A stretch of 64,000 nt of DNA, taken from Vicia villosa (taxonomy: Eukaryota; Streptophyta; Magnoliopsida; Fabales; Fabaceae). Below are positions 43,793 to 53,165 of the stretch, piece by piece. The stretch covers positions 138,596,157 to 138,660,156 of the forward strand of contig NC_081185.1 in assembly GCF_029867415.1 (NCBI RefSeq), read 5' to 3'. The stretch's first letter is position 1, and each line of letters opens with the position of its first letter. The translations under genes were made by a program, and so were the position numbers. The notes below the pieces were generated by a model. It had not been told where the DNA came from and did no database searches. It saw only the letters and a list, made by a program, of their open reading frames with translations.

Positions 43793-46099
43793 TTATTGCG
43801 CACCACGTGGACCATGGTACGATCCACATTGAGGTTGTCTAATGGGTCGTGTAGACGGGTCACGAGTTGGTAATGCCCCCCTATTCCTGCGACGACGCCC
43901 CCTCTATTTGGTTCGTCTTGAGCTTGAGTCGACGGCCCCTCAATGAAATCTGGGTCTTCAACATCTGTGGGTCGTCCTTGACCTCTAGAATTCCCTCCAT
44001 AGGATAGGCGGGTGCCCGCGGCGCTGTCAAAGCTTTGTCTAGGCGGGTTAAAATTTCTCCTAGTGGGTGCGGCCTGGAAGTTTTGGAAGTTGGTGGTGGA
44101 GCCGGTTTGGTTAAAATACAATGGTTGTGATGGTGTGTTGAGGTCAAATTGTTGGTTGGTCTACTGTGACGTTGGTTGGTCGAATGTGGTGTATTGCGGG
44201 TATTCTTCTTCTATGCCCATGTCGGGGGTTATTGGTGGTGATCTTGAAGAGCTCCCCGCATGGAACTCTTGGAAATGTGATCTGGAAGAGCTGCCTACAT
44301 GGAATTCTTGATTTTGTGGTTGAGGTTGGGATGGAAAAAACTGGTGGTATTGTTGGGAATGTTGTTGGTAAAAAGGTGTTTGTGGTTGGATTGGTTGTTG
44401 GTGGTAACTTTGTTGTTGTTGTTGGTGTTGTTGTGGGTAATGTTGTTGTTGGTAATTTGGTGGTGGTTGTTGTTGTTGTTGGTAATTTGGTGGCGGTGGT
44501 TGTTGTTGTTGTTGGTGGTAATTTGGTGGTGGTTGCTGTTGTCCTCCAAAATATGGAGGTTGTGCTCGCGGGTCAGCTAAATAGAAAGGGGCAGACACAA
44601 TCATTTCAGGATTTGTAACCGATCTGTACCAGTTGACATAGTCAACAGTTGGCTTCATTTCTCCCGGCGCCACAGGAAACTCTAGAACAGTTTTGGATCG
44701 ACGAGCCCATATTTTACGCTGATCTATAGCAAACGACTTGTAATTTTCTACATACCACTGTTCGCTAACCTTCGCAAGATGCCAATGTCCCAAACAGTCA
44801 GGCTCAGGTGGGTCAGGGATACCTTGATGCATGCCGAATTGGAGCTTCACACGGTCACTTGGGTGCATCTCCACAGTGGTGAACCGTATGATGGGTGATT
44901 TTGCTGTCCAAATAGCCGCCTCGTCAAGGTCGGGTACGTGGTCCAACTCCAAGTAAGGTCGCCAAATAAACTGCAAAGCAAATAATATTAATTTCAAAAT
45001 ATAGAAGATAGTTATTTTTAAAAATATATTTAGAAAATGGACATTTTTAGAGGTATTACATCTTGGGGTCCTAGTCGATCTAATATTTGGCGGTAGAAAA
45101 TGATTTTGGATACAGGCGTATTGGTGTAATCCATTCCGATTGCATTGAACCTAAACACATTAAAAGATATAAATCAATATATTTACAAATAATAATAGAA
45201 TAAAAAGCACTAATTAAAATAAGATCCAAAAGTTACCTTGAAGCGTAAGGGAAGGCGTAACTGTTTGGATTTGCAGGGGCCAATACCGACATTCTCCACC
45301 ATGCCCATGCTTGTAGCAAGAATGAACATCCACTAAATGTACAACTATCCTTTTTTGCACATTTGCACAAGGAACTATAGAGGTATGCCAACACAGCCGA
45401 ACCCCAACTATATGTCTTTATTGCATCAATGTCCCCAAGTAAACACAAGTACATAAAATTAACACTATTTCCCGTGCCTTCGGGAAATAGAAACTTACCA
45501 AATAACAACATAATATACATCCTAGTTTTCTGTAGTATAGTTTCTTCGTCAGAAAACTCATTCAATTGAAGCCCATCATAAGCTAGCTGAAGGCCAGCAA
45601 GCTTTATACCTTGGCCCCTACCCCTTTGTCGCCCCTCACCCTCTATTAAATCCACACCCAACAATTCGACGCATAGAGCGTTTGGTTGTTGGACATTTCC
45701 ATACACTGCCTTTCCATTTGTTTTGAGACCCAATAACATGTACACGTCCTCTAGAGTGACGGTACATTCACCCATTGGAAGGTGAAAAGTATGAGTCTCA
45801 GGCCTCCAACACTCACACAATGCTAATATAAACTTCATATCAACTGAGGTATGTGTTAATTTCATTACCTCACCAAATCCCGCACGTTTAACGTAGTCCA
45901 CAATCAAAGGGTCGGGAGCATTCATCTTACCAGCACGGGTCCTAAATCTCGTGACATCCTATAAAAGCAACATTTTTCCATAAGTATTTGAAATTAGTAA
46001 ATTTAAGTAAAAAAAATTTAAGTGTTTACTCAAACTTACATAAGCGGAAATGTTTGCAATGGTTCCTCGATGCTCTTGACCCATAGTTAGGAGAGACAT
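43793..46099 (-). pseudogene. Plant mobile domain (PMD) gene B with Gln-rich tail
   Basis: The gene has four exons on minus: 46099-46040, 45958-45237, 45150-45060 and 44970-43793. All donors are GT and all acceptors AG. Intron 2 is phase 2, the others phase 0. Exon 2 has the PMD signature (FHLPMGECTVTLEDVYMLLG, ILQKTRMYIM, SAVLAYLYSSLC, LLQAWAWWRM). Exon 4 adds PIIRFTTVEMHPSDRV and a tail very rich in Gln, Pro and Asn. An in-frame TAG at 44163-44161 stops it at 560 residues. Downstream codons continue the family's Arg-rich end after a probable frameshift. TATA (TATAAATA) lies at 46201-46194. PMD proteins are transposon cargo and also host MAIN/MAIL1 relatives. Confidence 0.82.
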
Positions 46100-46221
46100 G
46101 TTTGTTGATGATGAAACACAAAGTTGCTCTGATGATAAGTTGCTCTGATGAAAGTATAAGAGGTGATGAAGAAAATGAACAAGTTTGGGAACATATTTAT
46201 AGCCAAAATGCATAGGTTATT

Positions 46222-46530
46222 ACGAGATTCCCTGCAGTGTCTTGTCTTGTCATGTCTGTGGTGGGGACGAGATTCCCTGCAGTGTCTTGTCATGTCATGT
46301 TTGTGGTGGGGACGAGATTCCCTGCAGTGTATTGTCTCGTCATGTCTGTGGTGGGGACGAGATTCCCTGCAGTGTCTCGTCTTGTCATGTCTGTGGTGGG
46401 GACGAGATTCCCTGCAGTGTCTCGTCTTGTCATGTTTGTGGTGGGGACGAGATTCCCTGCAGTGTCTCGTCTTGTCATGTCTGTGGTGGGGTCGAGATTC
46501 TCTGCAGTGTCTCGTCTTGTCATGTTTATG
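46222..46530. repeat. 45-bp minisatellite upstream of PMD gene B
   Basis: About seven copies of a 45-bp unit with CCTGCAGTGTCTTGTCTTGT and GGTGGGGACGAGATTC. The period is exact (for example 46231 to 46276). The array starts about 20 bases upstream of the PMD TATA box. The frames of 77-123 codons found here are the repeat read through and have no start-to-stop conservation. Confidence 0.95.
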
Positions 46531-46781
46531 TTAAATTATTGCATGTAGTGATTTATCATAATTTTTAATTCATTTAAAACATATAATTATAATAGATTTT
46601 GAGGATTTTATATTAAACTAGCGCAGATATATATATTATGGAAAACATTAATTCATTCATTAATTAAAAAGGTACATTGACAATAACCAACACAGAAACT
46701 AAAACATCTAAGAAAATAACACATAACAACTTGTAGTACACGCTCGATCATTGCAACAAACACAACAACACTTAATCTAAA
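46531..46781. other. Spacer between 45-bp array and small gene 1
   Basis: This is AT-rich sequence with no open frame of note. It probably holds the 3' end signals of the small gene that stops at 46782. Confidence 0.3.
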
Positions 46782-47105
46782 CTACTCGAGTATCACTGCA
46801 AGAACAAGTGGATTTTCAACGCCTCGGTTAACCTCTCCACTGTGTGTCCAAAACATTAGATCCACGTCCACGTCGTCTTTCACACGGTCCCAATAATACA
46901 TGTAGGTGCCTTCTGGATTATTATCCGTCAACGTAATGTATGGACAACGGTAATCTATCTGTTTAACTTTTCTGGTCGGACCATCTAGTTGACGAAACCC
47001 AGTGTTGATGGCTCTAACAATTCTCTGGAAATTCCAATGGGGGTTAAGGCAGACACGCATGTGACTACCTTCCTCAAAAAAGACGACAGCCCAAACTGAG
47101 TTCAT
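46782..47105 (-). CDS. Small gene 1 of element B, unknown function
   Basis: This gene encodes 107 residues starting MNSVWAVVFFEEGSHMRVC. I set the start at 47105, not at the upstream ATG 47168, because a TATA box (TATAAATA on minus, 47176-47169) overlaps the latter, so transcripts should begin near 47140. The protein has WNFQRIVRAINTGFRQLDG and YRCPYITLTDN segments and many acidic residues near DRVKDDVDVDLMFW. There is no signal peptide or membrane segment. I do not recognise the family. It is unbroken, on the PMD strand, inside the MULE-like element, and may be an accessory gene comparable in position, not sequence, to mudrB. Confidence 0.55.
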   Translation of the reverse strand: MNSVWAVVFFEEGSHMRVCLNPHWNFQRIVRAINTGFRQLDGPTRKVKQIDYRCPYITLTDNNPEGTYMYYWDRVKDDVDVDLMFWTHSGEVNRGVENPLVLAVILE

Positions 47106-47334
47106 TTTTAGTGTTTGCAGTAAGAATGAAGAAAGAGTTGGTACTTCAACTCCACACACACACACCATTATTTATAGTGGGTGAAATACAGAGGAAAATA
47201 ATTTTGCTAATTATTAATAACTTAAATACTAATTGGAAACTTTGTAATGTTAAAAAAACATTTCATTAATATATGCTCAGAGCATTTAATTGGACGGTAC
47301 AGAAGTAACTGAAATGATAAAGAAACTGCAAAAT

Positions 47335-47703
47335 CTAGGATATTACAACGGTTAGGACAATGTCTTCTCTGTCCTCCATCATTCGAGTGCATTGAATGTC
47401 GTCCTCCATTGTCTCCCACCAACGCTGTCTTTCAAGAAAAACACCTCCCCTTGTTCTAAGTCTCTTGATAGATCTGATTTGTTCGCCTGGACTCCACTCT
47501 CCCTCCAAAAACCTAAGAAGGGTTCTCTTAAGCTGGTCCATGGATTGAATGTTCCAAAACATTACTTGCATGAGAGGTTTGACAGCAGAGAAAATAACGT
47601 ATCCGTTCCTTCGAAGATAGTCCGGTTGATAGTCCAAACGCCTTACAGGTGGTGGAGGCTCAGTAGTCCGGTGCGTGCTATCTGGCCTTATTCGAGATCT
47701 CAT
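47335..47703 (-). CDS. Small gene 2 of element B, unknown function
   Basis: This gene encodes 122 residues starting MRSRIRPDSTHRTTEPPPPV. The start at 47703 is chosen because a TATA box (TATAAAT on minus, 47747-47741) lies 38 bases upstream; the ATG at 47727 is too close to it. The protein is basic at the N-terminus, then has YVIFSAVKPLMQVMFWNIQS and RTLLRFLEGEWSPGEQIRSI, and an acidic end. I do not recognise it. The 5' UTR would be very short. It faces the 103-bp array, which it shares as upstream region with the transposase gene. Confidence 0.5.
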   Translation of the reverse strand: MRSRIRPDSTHRTTEPPPPVRRLDYQPDYLRRNGYVIFSAVKPLMQVMFWNIQSMDQLKRTLLRFLEGEWSPGEQIRSIKRLRTRGGVFLERQRWWETMEDDIQCTRMMEDREDIVLTVVIS

Positions 47704-47869
47704 TTTTTCGTGTGAGTACTGATGCACACAGGAAACCCTAATTTATAGAGGGACGGACGCCTTCCATTAGGTCTGTGTGACAATTAGGGTTTCATATACA
47801 AGGGAAAAACGTAAACAATAATTTTGAAGAATAAAAATTAGGGCCCCACATGGTCCCCACCTGTTTTCT

Positions 47870-48577
47870 TTTGTGGCATGCAATAGTCTTGTCAAAGTTT
47901 GAATCTTGTGCAGAATTATTGCTTCATTTCTTGCATGCATTACCCTTGTGTAAGAGGTGGGGACGAGATTCTTTTGTGGCATGCAATAGTCTGGTCAAAG
48001 TTTGAATCTTGTGCAGAATTATTGCTTCATTTCTTGCATGCATTACCCTTGTGTAAGAGGTGGGGACGAGATTCTTTTGTGGCATGCAATAGTCTTGTCA
48101 AAGTTTGAATCTTGTGCAGAATTATTGCTTCATTTCTTGCATGCATTACCCTTGTGTAAGAGGTGGGGACGAGATTCTTTTGTGGCATGCAATAGTCTTG
48201 TCAAAGTTTGAATCTTGTGCAGAATTATTGCTTCATTTCTTGCATGCATTACCCTTGTGTAAGAGGTGGGGACGAGATTCTTTTGTGGCATGCAATAGTC
48301 TTGTCAAAGTTTGAATCTTGTGCAGAATTATTGCTTCATTTCTTGCATGCATTACCCTTGTGTAAGAGGTGGGGACGAGATTCTTTTGTGGCATGCAATA
48401 GTCTTGTCAAAGTTTGAATCTTGTGCAGAATTATTGCTTCATTTCTTGCATGCATTACCCTTGTGTAAGAGGTGGGGACGAGATTCTTTTGTGGCATGCA
48501 ATAGTCTTGTCAAAGATTGAATCTTGTGCAGAATTATTGCTTCATTTCTTGCATGCATTACCCTTGTGTAAGAGGTG
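47870..48577. repeat. 103-bp minisatellite between small gene 2 and the transposase gene
   Basis: Just under seven copies of a 103-bp unit, almost identical, with GAATCTTGTGCAG at 47901 and every 103 bases to 48519. Each unit holds GGTGGGGACGAGATTC, also present in the 45-bp array. The array ends about 10 bases before the transposase TATA box. The 69-codon frames repeated here are artefacts of the repeat. Confidence 0.95.
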
Positions 48578-48585
48578 GTGCATGA

Positions 48586-48591
48586 TATATA
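48586..48591 (+). promoter_or_regulatory. TATA box of the MURA-like gene
   Basis: TATATA (in GATATATAGGAAC) lies 110 bases before the start codon and directly after the 103-bp array. A CA-rich 5' UTR with TCTTCTTTCAG follows. Confidence 0.5.
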
Positions 48592-48700
48592 GGAACTACT
48601 TCACATACTATTTTTTACAACCAACACAATTCTCCCAAACATTTCTTCCTTTTACAACACAATTCTCACATCTCTTCTTTCAGAAACACATATCAAAATT

Positions 48701-49372
48701 ATGACATCCACCTCGCAGTTCAAAGTTCGTGTTCATATGAATGGTGAGACATACCACTGCGACACAAACGGTTTTCTATTTAGAAACACAAACTCAACAC
48801 GTTTTGCTCTAAATAGACAATCAGATTTCTCTTATCTAAAAAGGAAAATCGAATCCAAAATAAGAGAACCAGTGTCTCAGATATTTTACCGACAACCCCT
48901 TCTTCAACCTAACAACTCAGTCATGTTTTGTCAATCACAGATAACAACTGACTTAGAGGTTCAAAACATGTTCCTCACCCATGAGTATTTTGGTTATGAT
49001 TATCTGGAACTGTACATAGTGGTTGAACAAAATGCTCCTTCGCAAAATATTCAGTCACAAGTTATTGATCCTGTTGTTGATGACGAACAACAACCCGAAC
49101 ATGTCATTGACGAAGAAACTGATATAGAAGATGTTGTTGATGAGTTGGTGAATCGTGAATCCGAAGATGAAAGTGACGAAGAAGTTCCAGTACCGGATCG
49201 AGTACCGGATACACATGCATATTCACCTCCGGCACATTTCACAACGCTTAATTTAGGAGAGGACGAGCCATCGTCCGATATGTTCTACAATCCATATATG
49301 AGGTCAAGCGAGGAGTTAAAAGAGGGTGACACGTTTCGTTCGAAGGATGATTGTCTGTTGGCTATGTGGTGT
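48701..49372 (+). pseudogene. MURA-type MULE transposase, N-terminal part only
   Basis: The frame starts with ATG at 48701: MTSTSQFKVRVHMNGETYHC. An N-terminal beta-rich region, an acidic linker (EQQPEHVIDEETDIEDVVDE), then MRSSEELKEGDTFRSKDDCL follow. The last segment is the start of the MuDR N-terminal domain found before the MULE transposase core. From about 49372 the sequence is foreign and the frame is not the family's, although it stays open to 49522. The zinc-binding and DDE catalytic regions are missing. The full protein would bind TIRs and move the element. Its promoter follows the 103-bp array. Confidence 0.75.
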
Positions 49373-49909
49373 CGTTTTTTTTACCTCCCCGTTTCACTTG
49401 GGAGGACGGCACGCTATACCCTTCACGCGAAATTTGGAAGGGGAATGCGCCCGTGGTGGGATGAATTTTATTTCAGTTCTTCCTACGATATCACACGAAC
49501 TTTCTTATTGTCCTACGAGTAGGAAAGGGAAAAAAAGATCTCAACTAAACCCTAAGAGTTTTCTAAGTGTGGGGATTTCACTTAGACTAGAAATTCTGGA
49601 GTCTGGGGGGTCGGTTATACATAGGGAAGTGTTTAAACACCCTACATATCTGTAGTACTCTACAGGAACCTTCTCTGTGCCATTGTGATTGTGTTTATTG
49701 CTAATGATTGGGAAAGTTTCTCCTTTGTATTAGGAGAAGGAATTGAATTGATTAAAGAAAGACAGACAGACAGACAAACTGACTATTTTTGGTATTTTAT
49801 TAGCTCGCTGAGATTCCTTGTGAACCTCATGCCTACATATCCCTAGTGGAAGTCAGAGCTTAATGTAGTTCGGGGAACTAACTAGGGAAATTAATTATTT
49901 TTTGTGCCT

Positions 49910-52350
49910 TGCTTGAAGCTCAAGGTTGAAGCTTTGAATTAAATCTCTGTTTACAGTAAAGAGATATGAAATCATCTTTACAGAGAGGTATTTGTACTAT
50001 TCTACCACAAACATTTAAAGGAGTGACAGAATAACTGAATTCATTTCATTCAAGAGGGGGACCTTACTTGTGTATGTGCAAGTATACCAGTCAAATGCCT
50101 CTTAAATGAAAGAAAGATGCTCATCCAAATTAGGGAAAGTTACCACATGTCTGGGTTTTACTGCCAGCTCATGCCTTTCAAAATCCTAAATGGGAGACTT
50201 GATTAAAATTGAAGTTGAAATGTTTGTTTGTTTGAATGTGGTAGAGTAGTAAAAATATCTCTCTATAGAGATAAGCTATGTCTATATACTGTATAAAAGA
50301 TTTGACTTTAGCTGACTTGAATGAGGCCCAAGCTTGAGGCTTTTTGATTGATTTATTAATATTATTGACTCTGGGAGATGACTCCACTGGGGATTAATTA
50401 CAGGGGTATTTTGGTGTTATGTACAAAGCCCAGAATTGAGGCTGACTCTATTTGGAGAGTGTTTATTTGATGGATTTTTATTTGGTGTTCTGTACAAAGC
50501 CCAGAATTGAGGCTGACTCTACTTAGGGAGACTCTATTTGTGTGCCTTGTACAAAGCCCAAGGTTGTGGCTAACTGCGGAGGATAACTGAATTTTTTGAG
50601 ACTATGAATGACTTTATGTTGTGTGCCTTGTACAAAGCCCAAGGTTGTGGCTGACTCTAGCTAGGGAAAACATTATTTCTGCCTTGTACAAAGCCCAAGG
50701 TTGTGGCAGACTCTTTTAAATGAATTGAGTATGGATGACTCTATGGGAAAAGATCCTAGGTGTTAGGAATCTTTGACACATGAAAGTATGGTTTATCTGC
50801 CTTGTACAAAGCCCAAGGTTGTGGCTACTGAATGATGAAGAACTCACTGGGGGAGACTCTATTATCTGCCTTGTACAATGCCCAAGGTTGAGGCTGACTC
50901 TTGATAGGGGAGTTTTATTGTTTGGTGCCTTGTATGAAGCCCAAGGTTGAGGCTAACTGTTTTTGTTGGTTTTGACTCTATTGAGGAGATTTTATTTATT
51001 AAAAGACTGTTTTTCTTTGGAAGCTAACCCTTTCCAGGGATTTTGACTCAGCTGGTGAATTTGTTTGTTAAAAGACTGACTTTATCATGTTTTTTTGGAG
51101 GCTGACCCTTTCCAGGGGTTTTGACTCTTTTGGGGAAATTATCTCCTAAGAGAAATGAATCTTTGGTTTTTGACATTTTTATTAACTGACTTTGGAGGCT
51201 AACCCTTTCCAGGGGTTTTTATTGAAATGATAGATTGATTTTAATTGACTTTGGAGGCTAACCCTTTCCAGGGGTTTTTATTGAAATGAAAGAATGATGT
51301 TGGAAGCTAACCCTTTCCAGGGATTTTGTATTAACATGAAGGAATGTGTGGAAGCTAACCCTTTCCAGGGAATTTGTATTAACATGAAGGAATGTGTGGA
51401 AGCTAACCCTTTCCAGGGATTTTATTAAAGTGAATGGCAGAAAGATTATCTAGTGGAGACTTCTTGTTTAAAGCCCAAGATAAAGGCTGACACTTGCTGA
51501 AGAGAAATAAACATAGATCCTAGACTCTGCTAAGGAAGATTGATGAAGATAAGGGTGACAGAGACTATCCATGTCTCTCATTCCAAAAGGTGTACTCAAT
51601 GCAAAATTGAGACAAACTTAGCTTGTTTAAAGGCTGGTTTAAATTGGAAGAAACTCACTAGGGTAGGCTAAAAGGTGACTAAAGACCTGTTCCTATGTTT
51701 ATAAGAAACCTGATGGGTCCTTGTATACAAGCTCAAGAGGAAGCTGGAAATGCTTTTAAGAAGCCTGTGGGTCCTTGTACAAAGCCCAAGAGGAGGCTAA
51801 TCGAGGGTCCTTGTTATAGCACAAGAGAAAGCTATGTAGTTTTGAACTTATTTTGGCTCTAAGCAAATGGGTAAGAGGTTTCATCGGGAATAATTCCTCT
51901 TTGGGTGGATGTGTCCTATTATTTGGATTCTAAGGTTCTTGCCAAGATGTTTCACCGGGAATAATTCATCTTGGTGGTTTGAACTACAGATCTCTAATTA
52001 GGAAAGAGCCTTCACCGGGAAGACATTCTCAATCCTAGGCCATATTCCTATAATATATATATAGTTTAACTGTCCTAGGGTTTACACTCAAACGTAGTTC
52101 TAAACTAATATATATGCACAATTTATATTTGACAGTAATTCAAATAAATACTGTAAATTGAAAGCTTGTAAAGCCTAACCTGGATGGAGTGGAGGCCTTT
52201 GAAGAAGTATGTACAGAGCCTCAACAGTAATTTTGTTGTTTTGTTGATAACAATTGAATATTTATTATAAACAGTTAAGGGTTTTGAAAACAGAAGAAGT
52301 GAAGATGGACAAAGGTCACATAGGTATCTGAAGAGTTTCACCGGGAATAA
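49910..52350. repeat. Irregularly spaced short repeats in the Ogre-type block
   Basis: Three phrase families recur. CCTTGTACAAAGCCCAAGG and variants occur about twelve times (50328-51790), CTAACCCTTTCCAGGGATTT about seven times (51017-51420), and TTCACCGGGAATAATTC about four times (51887-52350). Spacing varies from about 50 to over 100 bases, so these are not a simple tandem array. No coding role is visible. Confidence 0.8.
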
Positions 52351-52924
52351 TGCCCTTCAAATACCAGAAGAATGTTTTGAAAACAGAAAGAAGATTTTGA
52401 AAATACAGTTTTGAAAACAAGCTAAGAAGAGAAGGTGTTTGGGACTTACACTCTATTAGAGGCCCAGTACTTTATAGTACTGGTGTAAAATCAGTTTTGA
52501 AAATGATTTGAAATAATATAAGGTTTTGTTGTTTGAAAACCTTAATTATTTGATTTATTCGGAGATTGAAAACAGTTTTGAAAATTGACAAAAGTCAACT
52601 TAATTAAGGTAAAGAATAAAGATCTATGCCTAATTAAGACCTAAATAATTAGGGTTTTATCATAAACTTTATTTACAAAATGATTAGGTTAAAACAAAAT
52701 GAATATATATTTAAAGTATTTAAGAAAAAACACTTAAAACATACTATTTTAAACCTAATAAAAATATATTAAATAAATACTATTTTTATGATTTTTTTGA
52801 TTATTCACAAAATAGATATATTAAATAACAAGTGTGTGAAAAATGAAGTGAAAATGATTTAATTTGATAGGTGAAATAATCATGTGAAGTGGTGAAGAAA
52901 ATAGGTGTGACAAGTGATAAAAAA

Positions 52925-53005
52925 TTAGGAATGTCTCCACCAAGGCTTGAACTCACGCCCTTTAGGTCACACACCCAAAACCAAACCACTGGGCCAGCGC
53001 GCGCA
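52925..53005 (-). other. tRNA-like stretch 1
   Basis: On minus, TGGCCCAGTGG (box A-like) is followed about 40 bases later by GAGTTCAAGCC (box B-like). It does not fold as a full tRNA with an acceptor and CCA, so it is a tRNA-derived relic or SINE head, not a tRNA gene. Confidence 0.5.
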
Positions 53006-53087
53006 TGGTGATAGCAAACTGACTCCTTTGCAACTCATATGTTATTCAAGTGTATAGAAGCAAAAAGAAAATAAAATCAAAAGGTCT

Positions 53088-53165
53088 GGGGAGAGGGGGA
53101 TTCGAACCCCAGACCTTGGGCACGCGCAACACACAAACACTCTTTACCACTGGGCTATCACGTTT
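53088..53165 (-). other. tRNA-like stretch 2
   Basis: On minus, TAGCCCAGTGGTAAAGAG is a near-consensus box A, and GGTTCGAATCC is a perfect box B, with T-stem pairing GGGG/CCCC around it. The middle (anticodon) part is longer than in a tRNA. Pol III binding is plausible but a functional tRNA is not. Confidence 0.55.

Larger units (their letters stand above)
43343..49372. mobile_element. MULE-like element with PMD, two small genes and MURA-type transposase (element B)
   Basis: The left end is a T/A-rich stretch (GAATTTTTTTTTTGAATAAC), with three GTCGCC/GGCGAC palindromes at 43443-43553. Inside are a PMD gene and two small genes on minus, and the 5' part of a MURA-like gene on plus, each with its own TATA box. 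Two minisatellites separate the promoters. The right part is cut off at about 49372 by Ogre-type LTR sequence, so the right TIR should lie beyond the window. The MULE call rests on the transposase N-terminus. The element is displaced and partly decayed. Confidence 0.65.

Noticed and set aside
46163..46568. Cys-rich repetitive frames of 77-123 codons on both strands
   Set aside because: All frames of the 45-bp array are open because 45 is a multiple of three; the array lies upstream of a TATA box and is better explained as a promoter-side minisatellite.
47881..48577. CRISPR-like array (regular repeats)
   Set aside because: The whole 103-bp unit is repeated with no unique spacers, and the context is a plant transposon.
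47899..48704. Six repeated 69-codon frames starting MNLVQNYCFISCMHYP
   Set aside because: They restart every 103 bases because the DNA is a minisatellite; 103 is not a multiple of three and there is no gene structure, so they are not repeat proteins.
53088..53165. A true tRNA gene
   Set aside because: Boxes A and B are good, but the middle is too long, no acceptor stem or anticodon arm forms, and it lies in an LTR with a second similar relic nearby.
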